From NCBI RefSeq assembly GCF_000219625.1, contig NC_018216.1, positions 2,542,001 to 2,606,000 on the forward strand: 64,000 bases of DNA. Reading direction: 5' to 3'. Both the position numbers and the translations under genes were made by a program. Source of the stretch: Zymoseptoria tritici IPO323 (taxonomy: Eukaryota > Ascomycota > Dothideomycetes > Mycosphaerellales > Mycosphaerellaceae). Of the stretch, positions 1-11,442 are shown one piece after another (position 1 is the stretch's first letter; the number at the start of each line of letters is the position of its first letter). The notes beneath the pieces are model-generated. The model made no database searches. It saw only the letters and a list, made by a program, of their open reading frames with translations, and was not told where the DNA came from.

Positions 1-900
1 ACCTAAATATAGCAGGTATTTACCTACTACGTAGCTAATACTCGGCTTTAGCTTGTTAAAAAGTATCTTCTTCTAGCTTTTTTATTCCTCTACTTTATAA
101 TCTATACCTCTTATCTATTTAGCTAATTTATTAGCTAATCTATTATCTATCCCTTATAGCTATTAATAATATAATCTATATTACTAGCTATAGCTTCTAG
201 AAGAAGAGTAGCTTTCTCTATCCCTAGGAAAACCTTCTAGCAAGTTATTAATAAAGTAAGAGCTATTAGTAGTAAAGATCTCCTATAGATCTATAAAGAT
301 AGTTCTATAGTATATTAGACTATATATTAATTTATTAGAGGAGAGATAAATAGACACTATAACAAAGTAAATATTAGGGCTTAGGGTCCCTTCTCTTTTA
401 TAGCTTGCTTTAATAAGTTTATAGCTAAGCTTAATAAGGATCTCCTTACTACAGACCTTATTAATATAGTAATAGAGGAGCTATATAACCTAAGGGAGTA
501 GGCCTTCCTAGTAGAAAACTACTCTAGTCTAATAACTCCTAATCCTTAGGGATTTGTGTTATACTATAACTAGACTCCTTTTAGCTAAATATTAAGCTCT
601 AATAAGGTAGAGATAAAGCAGTAGTTAGTAATATAGTATCCTATATATATTCTCCTTAAAATCCCTTTTTTCCTAATAGAAACTAATATTCTCTTAGGCT
701 TTAAGTTAAGATTCTAGGGGAATTAGCTTAGTCTTTTAGTAGTAGTCTAGGGGGGTAGGCTGCAGGTTCTAGGATATACTCTAATACTTTTAGGTTTTTA
801 TAGAAAAGTTTTCCTTTAGCTAGGTGTTTTTCTTATAGTTTCTTAGATACTTTTGTAGAGGTGTGTAGTTGCCTCCTTTCCTTTATATAGATAAGAATAA
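1..900. other. AT-rich degraded repeat DNA, unresolved
   Basis: The stretch is AT-rich, full of TAG/TAA/CTA words and poor in CA and TG dinucleotides, like the Copia element to its right. I could not recognise any protein domain in it in either direction. It could be the 3' part or LTR of that element or an older neighbouring repeat; the left end is cut by the window edge. Confidence 0.5.
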
Positions 901-3900
901 AATAAGTGTTCTAAGTATTATACTTCTTAGTTTTGTAACAAATAAAATAGTGTAATTCTAGGAAGGGAATCCTTCTTAGGTAGGAATGTAGGTATTAAGG
1001 CATAAATTTAAGAGCAATTTCCCTCTTCTTATTAAGGGCTAGTTGGTCTTATAGATCTATATATTAGAGGATAGTATTTAGGGATTTTGGTTTTGTTAGA
1101 CAGTTTGTAAGCTGCATGTCTGTCCTTATAAACTCTACCTTAATACTCCCCTTATTATATTATTCTCTGTAGTAATAGTTCCTAAGAGAGACATATCTCG
1201 ATCTTTTAGAGTTAGTATAGTTTTCTATAAGGCTAATAGCTAATTAATTGTCTACTTTAATAAGGATAGTAGAAATGCTTTTAGCCTAGGTAAAGGGCTA
1301 GAGCTTATTAATAAGATTCCTTACCTAATTTACTTCTCTTATTGCCTTAGTAAGAGAGAGGTACTCTACCTTAGTGCTAGATAGTACTACTTCTTTCTAT
1401 AGTTAAGATCTCTAGATAACTAGGCCTCCTGCAATTTTAAAGAGCATTCCTAAGGTAGACCTAGATATACTAGGATTACTAGCAAAGTTAGAGTCTAAGA
1501 ATGCTTTAATCTAAATTTGCTTCTTAGTTTTCCTGTATATAAGGTACTTATTAATTGTACCTGCAATATATCTCTAAATATATTTAGCTACCTAAATATG
1601 CAAAGGTCCTAGGTTCTAAAGGAACCTTATATAGTAGTTAATAGCAAAACTAATATCTAGTCTAGTATAGTTTAACAGATGTTGCAGTTCCCTAATAATC
1701 TTATTAAAGAGATTATAGTCCTTCTTTGTTTCCTTATCCTAGAGGGGTTTAAGAAGGGTATTAAGGGGGTACTTAACACTCTTTGCATTACTAAGACTAT
1801 ATTCTTAAAGTTTGTCTTTAGAATAGTATTCCTAAGAGATAGATATAGAGCTATCTTTCCCTTCCTTTAGGTAAAGTCTAAGAAAGATATTAGTATTAAT
1901 AACCTTAATTATATACTTCTGCTCTAATCCCTTAATTAGCTTGTTAATCTTATAGTCTAACTATCTAAAGATCTAGAAGTTATCTATATAAAGGAAAATA
2001 AGGATACCTTTCCCTTAAAAGAGGCAAGTATCGCTAATAGTTCTTATTAGACTAAGCTTTTAGAAAGTATTTATAGTATCGTAGTACTAGAGAGCAGCTA
2101 CCTGCTTAAGCCTATATAGTCCTTTCTTAATATATATAATATACTTATAGGCATCTTTCTTAAAGAGATAAGCTCCCTCTAGTAGCTTAATAAAGATCTG
2201 CTTATCTAGGTTTAGATTTAGGAATATAGTCTTAATATTAACTTATCTCCTCTTCTAGCTAAAGTTAACTAAGAGGGATAGAAGTATTCTCCCTATTGCA
2301 GCTCTTAGGGTAGGAGCAAAGGTATTAATATAGTTAAGTCCTTTCCTTTATATAAATCCCCTAGCTGTCTATTTAGCCTTATACTTCTTTATAGTTCTAT
2401 CTAGAAGCACTTTAATCTTAAAGACCTATTTCCCTATAAGAGGGACTCTCCCCTTAGGGAGGGTGCTAATAAGTTTCTATTTAAGGCATCCTATAGACTT
2501 AAGTAACTTAGCTTCCTTAATAATAGCTTTCTCCTATTCCTTATAGTTAGATCTAGAAAGAGCTTTCTTAACTATCTTAGGATTAGACAGATTAGGATTT
2601 GTTACTTTAAGTCCTATCTTCTAGATCTTGCTATAGTTTTTTCTTATAACTAATCTTCTACTTCTTAAGAGTCTAAATATGCCTAAGCTTTTAGGACTTG
2701 CTTTATTACCTAATTTCTTAGGTCTTTTAGGGCTTCTCCCTACTTTCCTCTTTCCTATAATATAAATGTTTAGGAAGGGAGTTATAGTATAATCTTAAAG
2801 GTTTTCCCTTTTAGGGCAATTCTCTGCTAATGCTTAATATTATAGCTATATTAATAAGGTATTAGCCTACTCCTAGAATCCCTTAGGACTTCCTTAGAAT
2901 CCCTTAGGACTTCCTATTTCCTTAGAAATATACTCCCCCTAAGCTAGCTAGAAGGCTTCTTTATACTTAGTAGCCTCTAGCTAATTAGGCTTAAACTGCT
3001 TATGTTAGTTATCCTAGGACTATATGTCCTAACCTAATATTTGCTCCTCCTAAGATATTAAAAGGGAGGCTTAGTTTCTCTCTCTTTATATAGTATTAAA
3101 TATATTTTCTACTTCTTAAAGATAAGAAGTAGTAAGAGGTTAGGCATCTTGCCCTTAGGCATCTTAGCCCTAATCTTAATCCTTAGTATAGATAGTATAG
3201 ACTTCCTATTCTATAGTAATAGGTTGTATTAGTTATAGGAAACTCTCCTCCTAGAAGTCTAGGGTAGTAGGTATTATACTATATACCTTATCCTTATTAT
3301 ATATTATATAAGGAGAGGTTATAATCTTATACTAAAACCTAGTAAGGGTAGATAGTTTAAACTTCTAAACTATATAGTTAGTTAAAGTGTTCTCTTAGAA
3401 TCCTAGATTCTAGTATTTCTCTACTCTAGGATAGAACTTCTATAAATTAGGTCTCCCCTAATTATATAGATATGCTCTATATCTAAATCTCCTAACCTTT
3501 ATTAGATTAATATATAAAGTTCTAGTATTAAGATCTTAATTAAATTCCTAAAGAGGAATCTTATTAGTTAATAGGTATACTAGCTTATTAGTAAGGAAGA
3601 TTATATATGCAACTACAAAACTCTAGAAAGGGAGAGGTAGGCTAAAGTTAATTATTATTACTCTTACCTTATTAAGGATAACCTTATTAGATAATTCTGC
3701 AATTCTATTCTGCTTAGAAGTATAAGGAGCTAAGAAATCCTATCTTAGTCCCTTATTCTCTGCAAATATAATTAGATTATTATTATTAAACTCTCCTCCT
3801 CTATCTAAGAACTAGATCTTAACTATCTTTTTGTATTAGTTAAATATCTTAGTAGTCTATTTCTTAATAATTTGTGCAGCTTGTAATTTAAGCTTATAGA

Positions 3901-5985
3901 AGATAGCCTATCTCCTTTTTAACTTTATATTAGTAATTATAAGGATGTACTTGCATCTAAAGATATCTAGTAGAAAGATTAGTCTTATAATATTAATATA
4001 GACCTTATCTAATAAGGATTAAGGTATTAGTCTTAGAGTTCTTAATACTACTCTTTATAACCTTATAAGCTTATATAGCTTATAGTACTTAAGTATAGAT
4101 ATATTAATCTACTTAAGTCCTTAAACTTAAGCCTTTATTATACTAAGAATCTTGTTCCTTATATAGCCTAGTCTCTAGTGCTATCTTGTTATATTAGCCT
4201 TAGGCATAGCAAAGGCTAGATAGGATATATTCCTATTAGTTGTAGAAGCAACTTTAGTACTCCCCTTAGGAAGTAAGATAGTTATATTCTAGAAGATTAG
4301 AATATTATAAGTAGACTAAACCTTGCCTATCTTCTTATTATTTCTTAAAATATATAAAGATAGCCTATCTAGGTAGACCTTATATTTTAGCTAGAGAGTC
4401 TTTGCTAAGATAAGGTTATAATTAGAGTTAGGAGAGTATAACACATCTTATAAGGTAATATTTAACTTATTCCCCTTATACTTTATTATAATCCTTACAC
4501 TTCCTAAATATATAACTATACTTTATCTAATAGCTTAAGAGAACCTAATTAGGGTTTCTAGGGGTTTAAGGTCTAAGAACTAGGACTTGTTATTAAAGAA
4601 GTAGTATAATATACTAGAATTCTAGATAATAGTATTACTCCTTTATATTTTAGTAGTAGTAATTGCTGCTCTTATAAATAAGCTATCTAAATTAGAGCCT
4701 AAGCCTATATTAAAAGAGGAGATAAGCTTAATTACTGCAGTACCCTTTCCTCCCTTCTTATTATATCTCTTACTCTTATCTTAGGACTTCTTCTTATCCT
4801 TATTAGATTCTCCTTTTCCTTTATATACCTAGGACTTTAGGGCCTTATTAAGGTACTTCTTAAAGTAATCTGCATTTATATAGATATAATAGGTATACTT
4901 AGTATACTAATTATTATCTACTATAGCACCCCTAAGTCCTCTTGCTATCCTTTATATCTATAGAGGAGGTTCCTTAATTAATAAGGTAATTAGCTCTTTA
5001 AGAGTTATGTTCTTAATATAATAGGATTGTCTCTAGCTTCTTAGGTATTTTAGATAGTAGAGGCCCTAAATAAAGAATAGCCTAATCTGCTTATTACTAA
5101 AGGTAAGCTTTAAGACTAGAATATTCTTAGACCTAAAGTATTATTCTATTATAGAGATATATTTATAATACTACTTCTAAAAGTCCTTATAGTACTTCTA
5201 AGTATTTGTTCCTTAGATCTTAATATTACTAATTCTAAGAATCCTTAAGCTGTTATAAATGTTTATAGTTATAATAGGCCTATAAGTAGCTATAATAGTA
5301 TTATATAGTTCCTTAGCTGTCTTCTTTATATCCCTAAAGTTAGGCCTTAGAGATTAGTTAATCCTTTTACTAATAATCCCGTATATAATTAGGTTATACT
5401 TATACTAGACTTAGAGAGGAGTTAGTCTTAGTCTACTAGTTAGAATAGGTTCTGTTACTAGAGTATCCCCTCCTTCTTTTTAGGAAGGAGTTAGAGCCTA
5501 AGAGGATAAAGTAGTACTCTCCTTAGTTAGTAGAGAGGGATATCTAACTTTAATTCCTAGCTTTAGTTAGGTAGGGTACTAGGGAATATTATAAAAGATA
5601 TAACCTAACACCTCCTTGTCTATAAGGGCTACTTTAAGCATCCTTAACTAGTCTAAGAAGTTACTTCCCTTTTTTAGGACTTTATTCTCCTTTATAGTCT
5701 TAAACTTATTAGCCTGCATTATAGCTGTTATTATAACTAGCTCTTTCTCGGCTCGCTAGTTAACTGTCTAAATAATATATAATAAGGTTCTAGTAGCTGC
5801 GCTTAGAACAGACAATTCTTCCTTAAGTATGCAGTAGTTACGCCGGGCTTATAACCTGTTATAATTAGACTTAAGCTAAGTAGAAGAAGACCTTTAATTA
5901 GCAGGTATATATTATTATGTAGAGAGAATCTTAAGTGTAAGATTCTTACTTTAGCTATCTATATGTAGGAATGCCTTAGCACTAG
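900..5985 (-). mobile_element. RIP-degraded Ty1/Copia LTR retrotransposon
   Basis: Conceptual translation of the minus strand, ignoring many stops, gives Copia pol domains in the right order from right to left. A zinc-knuckle-like segment lies at about 4930-4855 (cysteines lost, FKKY kept). A GAG-pre-integrase HHCC region at about 4205-4060 contains RLGYIRNKIL. The integrase core at about 3840-3620 has GGEF and then APYTSKQNRIAE. Reverse transcriptase at about 2470-1900 starts near LPKGRVPLIGK and has LIFLYIDN in place of the YVDD active site. RNase H at about 1515-1330 contains LSSTKVEYLSL. Internal stops are almost all TAG/TAA, as expected from CAG/CAA or TGG losing C or G. Neither LTR could be delimited. 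The right limit is where CA/TG-containing normal sequence resumes, near 5965-5985. The element is certainly inactive. Confidence 0.88.
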
Positions 5986-6174
5986 TCACGTGCACTTTAC
6001 TAATGGTCAGTCTAATGATCCACAACAATTGTAACATGGATCTTCTTCCGCTCACCCCATCTACTCGGTCGTTGTCTCCCTTCAAGCATCCCCCTGAGCA
6101 CTCCGAGATATTCGCAGTACGCAAGCAGTCTGTAATCGCGTCAAGTCGACCCGCAAGTCTGTGCTTGCAACGCC

Positions 6175-6818
6175 ATGCCACACTTTCCGGGGGGGAATTC
6201 AACTCAAGATGGCCACATATCGTCAAGCGCGATCTCAGAACGAACACGAATCAAGAACAGGCGCAAGCGATATCTTGACCTTCATCCCGAATACTTCGAA
6301 AGCTCAGATCTAGAGCTTGCAGGTAGGTCGAGGACTAGCAACTTTTTCTTCATCGTTCTTACATTTCAGACCCTCTACTCTATGATCGTCTCGTGAGGCA
6401 ATTCAAATCCTTGGAGGAGCGAGAGAAAGAAGGCCGCGAGAAGGGCTTTACCAAGGTGATGGAAAACGATATGGTGCGGTCTGAGGCGAAGGTGGCGGCT
6501 CTGCAGAACCCGGATCCCAGTTCGTCCATCGTCTACAAACGTGCGGCAAATGGGAACATCGTGGGCGTTGAACAGGATGCAGAAGATCGCGCTACGACAA
6601 AGGAAGGTGGCTGGGAGAGGTGGACTGATGCTATGGGACGGAGGTTCATCGCCGGGGATGATCCGGATTTTGACTATGCAGTCGTGGATGCCAACGAAGA
6701 ATACGATGATCGGAACGAGGAAGATCGAGTCGAGCTGGAAAGTTACCTGGACGACGAGCCTGCTGAGTTTGTCGGCGAAGGCGCACCTATCGGCGAAACT
6801 GGCGTTCTCGATTACTGA
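6175..6818 (+). CDS. CCDC97/DUF2052-family protein
   Basis: Two exons, 6175-6322 and 6370-6818, separated by a 47-bp intron with GTAGGT and TTTCAG ends, encode 198 residues. The junction restores a continuous motif: NRRKRYLDLHPEYF at residues 28-41 and LELA before the intron, then DPLLYDRLVRQF after it. This is the hallmark of the CCDC97-like (DUF2052) family. The C-terminal third is acidic, ending with VGEGAPIGETGVLDY. The human relative has been linked to splicing complexes, but the fungal role is not established. The ATG at 6175 is the first in frame upstream of the conserved block; an earlier start or exon is possible. It converges with the next gene, whose stop is only 92 bp away, and sits about 190 bp from the RIP-affected Copia block. 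Confidence 0.8.
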
Positions 6819-6910
6819 TTACACACCATGAACCTGATCTCAGACTTCACAGAGATGGTTGTGGGTATCATATTATCCAATAATTGAGCTACTGCAGTTC
6901 TATCATGGTA

Positions 6911-9900
6911 TCATCCAACAGGATCTACAGTCCTCGCGGTCGCAGAGCGAACAGGACTCCTCGGTAGTGCAACGCCACCACTTTCGCTGCTCTCAGTCAA
7001 GTACATCCTGCTAATGGCCCCAGTCATTTCCTCCTTGCGACTGCTGAACGAGCTGAGCATTTCCGGCTCCGTGAAGATGGGCAAGCTGACCTCGTTGGCG
7101 CCAAGAGTCTGCTTGATATCATCGAGGAGGAGGTCCATGGGACAGATGTAGGTGCGACCTTGCCTTGATGCAAGGACATGGCCGCAGACGCCGCCGTCTT
7201 CATTGCATATGACCCATGCGCCGGAGTCCCCGCCGATGCCAAAGTCGCCAGCGACAGTCCAGCTGGCGGAGAATGTACTTCGACCATAGATCTTGACGAG
7301 CTCCATCGTGCTGGATATGGTGCCGCTTCCGAGCCCGCTCGTCCGACCAAGGCAGTGAACCTTTCTGCAGGCAAGCTCTGAGCTACTCTTGATGGTGATC
7401 GGCAAAGAGTTGCCTTTGCGATCGCCCTCGCTGCAGTATCTGGTGCCGCCCCTGATGATGTTGAACGGGTGGGTTCGTGGTGGTAGTAATTCGAATAGTG
7501 CCCAGTCGATCTCTTGAGGCAGTGACTGGCTGATGCTTTTGAAGCCACCTTCGTGGGACTTTGCGGTGCGTCTCAGCCCTGAAGATGCGTGGACTTGACC
7601 AAGGCGATACGAAAGCAAGTGGTCCTCGTCGATTCCGGAGTCTCCGTCGTCCTCGTCTTCTTCTGCGTGAAGATCGAGATCAATGGCGTCGTCCAGGGCG
7701 GGCTGTGTAATGGCAATCTCTTCCATGTCGCCAGGCGATATTCCTGGGCAATCGCCAGCTGTATCGTCTCTCTGAATAACGTCCTCGTCTGACGAGTGCA
7801 AAGATGGTGGGCGCACCGTGCTGAGATCGTCTTCATCGCTGTCAGAGCCTCCGAGGCTGGATGTCTCAGAGTCATCATCATCGTTGTCAGCGCCGTCCTC
7901 AGCCTGGTCGGATTCGTCATCTTCTTCCTCCTCGGGCTCAAGCATATGATGTACGCTCATCCCATACGAACGTCCATCGACGACAATGACACCACCGAAC
8001 GAGACAGGCGGAAGGTGCTCTTCGTACCTCCATGCTCCAATTGACGCTCCGCAGATCGGCCTTTCCTGGTAGTCCGGATTCGCAGCCTTCTCCACATCAG
8101 GATCGCGCAAAGGCGCCATAGAGCGATGTGCATTGTCAACTGTTCGGTCACGCCTTGACTTTCTGCATCTCCTAATGACCTCTTTCTTGACCCGAACATC
8201 GAAGATGTTCGCGTCGTATTTCAGATGACGCTTAAGTGCATCCTTCACCCTTTGCGTTGATCTGCAGCCCACGATCAGCGTCGGGCGAGCAGTCTCGGGA
8301 GTCTCTCCATAAGGCAGTAATCGTATCGAGCTTGCTTCGCGGGAACCGTGCAGCGCTTTTTCGACGAGTGCCTGCAATTGGAAACACATGTTGTGTTGCC
8401 AGTGGTCCAGTATCTCCTGAGGCAGTTTCAAGTCCGGAAATTCTTCGCGCTTCGGCTTGTCGGCGTTGCGGGCGCTATGCGATCGATGCGTCTTCCGTTT
8501 CGCCGCCTGCGCTGCGCATCGTTCTCGCCAGCGTTGCTGGATGAGCACAATGCGACGCTTGAACTCCTTGGAGGACGGGGGCGTTGCGAATTGGTAATTG
8601 GTGCTCGAATGGTCACTTTGCTGCAGGGATGAGTGACTTGGATGCACTCGTGGTCTCGTGTATCCACGACTGACTGCAGCAGCCGCCGGCGCGGGTCTTC
8701 GCTGAGACGCGAGCCCGGCTGCCACGGGATTTGTCTTGGCCGGAACGGTGTCTCTTCGCATGAAGTCGCTCGCATCGGAGAGCTGCCGTGAGATTGAGCT
8801 CGTCTCCGATTCTCCTCTTTGAAAGCTGTAGGCAAAGGGACTGGGAGAAGTGGGCGCAGAGACTAACTCGGAAGCCGGGATGAGCTCAGTTGAGGAACCC
8901 ATATCATCGAGAAGACAGCATCTCTTGAGGAACTGAAACAAGATTCCGTAGATCCCTTCCACAGTCAGCCGGGAGCTGTTCTGGTCATCCGACAGACGGA
9001 GACACGTCTCTGCTGCCCGCATGTAAGCAGAGCCGCATTTGGCGCCAAGTTTGGGAATCCAGATCTTTTCTAGTCTTAGCTTGAAGTCTGCAAGGGAGTA
9101 CTTTTGTTTGTATAAATCGCCAATTGGGGTCCACAAGCCGACCTCTAGCAAGACCAAGCCAAGTCCGTACAGGTCGTACTTCATGTCTGCAGAGAATTCT
9201 CGATCCGAGTTGCTGGGTTCGTCGAGAGGGTGCTTGTATATGTTAAAGTTGATCGCTCGCCGAACACCTTCGATTGTACATTTCGAGAAGAGGTCGAACG
9301 AGGCCCAAAGAGGCTTGCGAAGTTGCTCCAAGCGGCTAGCTTCGGACTCATTCGCAGTTGTGGTGAACATGATACTGCTACTGTTGATATTTCCATGGGG
9401 TATTTGATGAGAGTGGAGTGAATGCAGTTGTTCTGTCAAGCGTAGTGCCATCCGGAAACGATGCTCCAAGGCCGGTGCCGGAGCATCATTAACGCTCCCT
9501 GCAGTTTGGGATTTGCTGGCCTTCTGTACCAACTTGAGAAGACTCAATGGAGCAAGAGCGTCGGGTCCACTCTCCAATTGCATTTTGTTTTGCACGGCAT
9601 ATGGCAAATCATATACCAGACCAATGCGCGGCTGATTAGAATCCTCGAAATATCCCAGCAGGCTCAAATTCGTTTGCGACTCTGCCCGCATCGGCTGCAA
9701 GACTAATGCCAGAGCCTCGAGTCGTTGAAGCGGCGGCGGTACTCCGGTATCGCGGTAGGTGGCATCAAAATTGGCGTACTCGACCAGAACAGGCACTTCC
9801 GAAGCTTCACTTGCTAATGCGGTTTGAATGCTTTCCGACGCCCTGCTCCTGATGAGCATGGCGACCATACGAGTTGTGGAAGGAACTCCAATGGCTTCGT

Positions 9901-10651
9901 ACGGTGGCGGTCCTTCATTCGGTAGACGTAATGCTGTTGCTTCGATTCGAGATGGTAGGCCGGCATATGGTGACAGTGCTGGCCGGGCGAAGGATGGATT
10001 GACCAGCGTGGTTTCTGACGCTGCTAAGCTGGGCCGCCTGACGAACGTCGGCTGGTTGAAATGGAGCTTACTAGGTGGCATAGAGAGTGTCTTCTCAATC
10101 GATCCAGACTTCTCGCTGAATCGAGGCTTCTCGATCGAGCCAGGCTTGTTCATGGAGGCCGCATCGAAGCTGGGATGTTCGCCACGGGCGAGGGCTCTTC
10201 GGGAAATGGACAGATCATAGAGAATATCGATTGAGGTCGTCAAGTCCCGAAGGAGGTCCTCGTATCTGGCTTCATCGAAGACGGCTGGTTGCTGGGGAAT
10301 CTGTTCGCCGGGCTTGGTCAAGGGCAGGCTTGCTGACTTGATTCTTTCGGCTTCCTCGGTAACCTCCTGTATATTGCGCAAGACGCTTTCAACGGTCTCA
10401 GTAAGACCTGCCTTGGCGACGGACTCGTCGATGCTCCCGTCTGGTCCTTTGGCATCGTCGCTCCATGCCAGTCCCCAGGTGATTAGGCGGTCCTTTTGAA
10501 TGCGGTATTTCCTGTGTAGGGGCGCGAACTGAGCGTTTGAGGTAGTTTGAACTGAAAGACTCGTGAGAGCACTTTTCTTTGCGTCGGAGTATAATTTCGT
10601 TAAATGACTTGTCCGGCCATGCGCGGGATGCGCCGCTCGATAGGATTCCAT
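6911..10651 (-). CDS. HeLo-like / pseudokinase / trypsin-like protease fusion
   Basis: A single uninterrupted exon encodes 1246 residues with three regions. Residues 15-155 resemble the HeLo (prion-inhibition and propagation) helical domain, including RIQKDRLITWGLAWSD. Residues 255-580 resemble the kinase-like domain that follows HeLo in many fungal proteins, but the catalytic loop reads IPHGNINSSSIMF, so the HRD Arg and Asp are absent, and no DFG is visible; it should be a pseudokinase. Residues 740-1190 look like a chymotrypsin-fold serine protease: candidate His 901/902 (MSVHHM), Asp 1049 (EIDWALFEL) and Ser 1143 (GIGGDSGAW). A long Glu/Asp-rich stretch (about 904-1010) lies between His and Asp. 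Low-complexity linkers occupy 155-240 and 590-740. HeLo domains act as membrane-disrupting modules in fungal incompatibility; a cell-death or sensing role here is inference. I see no signal peptide. The start is the first ATG of the frame. Confidence 0.75.
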   Translation of the reverse strand: MESYRAAHPAHGRTSHLTKLYSDAKKSALTSLSVQTTSNAQFAPLHRKYRIQKDRLITWGLAWSDDAKGPDGSIDESVAKAGLTETVESVLRNIQEVTEEAERIKSASLPLTKPGEQIPQQPAVFDEARYEDLLRDLTTSIDILYDLSISRRALARGEHPSFDAASMNKPGSIEKPRFSEKSGSIEKTLSMPPSKLHFNQPTFVRRPSLAASETTLVNPSFARPALSPYAGLPSRIEATALRLPNEGPPPYEAIGVPSTTRMVAMLIRSRASESIQTALASEASEVPVLVEYANFDATYRDTGVPPPLQRLEALALVLQPMRAESQTNLSLLGYFEDSNQPRIGLVYDLPYAVQNKMQLESGPDALAPLSLLKLVQKASKSQTAGSVNDAPAPALEHRFRMALRLTEQLHSLHSHQIPHGNINSSSIMFTTTANESEASRLEQLRKPLWASFDLFSKCTIEGVRRAINFNIYKHPLDEPSNSDREFSADMKYDLYGLGLVLLEVGLWTPIGDLYKQKYSLADFKLRLEKIWIPKLGAKCGSAYMRAAETCLRLSDDQNSSRLTVEGIYGILFQFLKRCCLLDDMGSSTELIPASELVSAPTSPSPFAYSFQRGESETSSISRQLSDASDFMRRDTVPAKTNPVAAGLASQRRPAPAAAAVSRGYTRPRVHPSHSSLQQSDHSSTNYQFATPPSSKEFKRRIVLIQQRWRERCAAQAAKRKTHRSHSARNADKPKREEFPDLKLPQEILDHWQHNMCFQLQALVEKALHGSREASSIRLLPYGETPETARPTLIVGCRSTQRVKDALKRHLKYDANIFDVRVKKEVIRRCRKSRRDRTVDNAHRSMAPLRDPDVEKAANPDYQERPICGASIGAWRYEEHLPPVSFGGVIVVDGRSYGMSVHHMLEPEEEEDDESDQAEDGADNDDDDSETSSLGGSDSDEDDLSTVRPPSLHSSDEDVIQRDDTAGDCPGISPGDMEEIAITQPALDDAIDLDLHAEEDEDDGDSGIDEDHLLSYRLGQVHASSGLRRTAKSHEGGFKSISQSLPQEIDWALFELLPPRTHPFNIIRGGTRYCSEGDRKGNSLPITIKSSSELACRKVHCLGRTSGLGSGTISSTMELVKIYGRSTFSASWTVAGDFGIGGDSGAWVICNEDGGVCGHVLASRQGRTYICPMDLLLDDIKQTLGANEVSLPIFTEPEMLSSFSSRKEEMTGAISRMYLTESSESGGVALPRSPVRSATARTVDPVG

Positions 10652-11442
10652 GTTGCCGGCGATCGTGAATCAGGTCATATTCAGGTTGTCGTTGTCGTCT
10701 CGTTGATGCTCTGAGGGACAACAATAAGATTCCTGTTGGAATGCTGTTATCGTGCGTCCGCAAGATGTGCGTTCATGAAAGTGGGAGTCTTCGAAGCTGA
10801 CCTAAAGTGCTGCCTGCGCAACGAAGCCACCTGAGAGTTCAACGGACCCTTGCCGCAGATCTCCGCCAAGCCTCATACTTACGCCGCGGTCGGATGTACC
10901 ACGACTGGAGCTTAATTAAGAAGGAGCCTGGAGACTGAAGGCATCTGCCGCACTTAATGTCTTGCAACGGACGAGGACAACAGGCGGCCGAGGTGATGGA
11001 TGTTTCAAGGGAGGCATGGGTGACTCAATTATCCAGCAAGACGGGCCGAAAGACTAACTGTCCTTATTACTGCCCTCGTGCGATCCACTGTGCAGGATGA
11101 TCGGCTCTCGCCCGACAATCTCATTTGATAAGAAGATCGCTGCGACGAAGTATCATGAATGTGAAAGCCCTGTACCGCTTGACCCATTATGCTGCCTAAC
11201 TCCGTTCCATAAGGTGCCATATATCTTTACAATCTGTCCACCTGTCTCACTCACAAACCACGCTCGTACAAGCATGCACTCCATGCTGAGATTGCATGTA
11301 AAAGGGGTAGTTCGGGGTAGGCCGTCAACGGCGGCTGTCCTGGTATGGGCATGGCGTAAGATCGAGGACATCAGCTGGGTTGGAACGTAGTCCTGAGAAG
11401 ATGGGCATGATTTTTTGAAGCTTCCTTGCGAACACAATTTCC
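10652..11442. other. Intergenic, no gene seen
   Basis: This 791-bp gap lies between the start of the HeLo fusion gene and the 3' end of the V-ATPase subunit c gene, so it should hold the promoter of the former and the terminator of the latter. The short ORFs here have no recognisable domain and no conserved-looking splice structure. Confidence 0.6.

Noticed and set aside
1679..1870. 63-codon plus-strand ORF in the Copia block
   Set aside because: It lies between the reverse transcriptase and RNase H regions of a minus-strand element in very AT-rich DNA, so it is a chance frame.
5920..5960. AGAATCTTA/TAAGATTCT inverted repeat as the end of the Copia element
   Set aside because: A hairpin is present, but no matching LTR copy was found at the left side, so it cannot be used to set the boundary.
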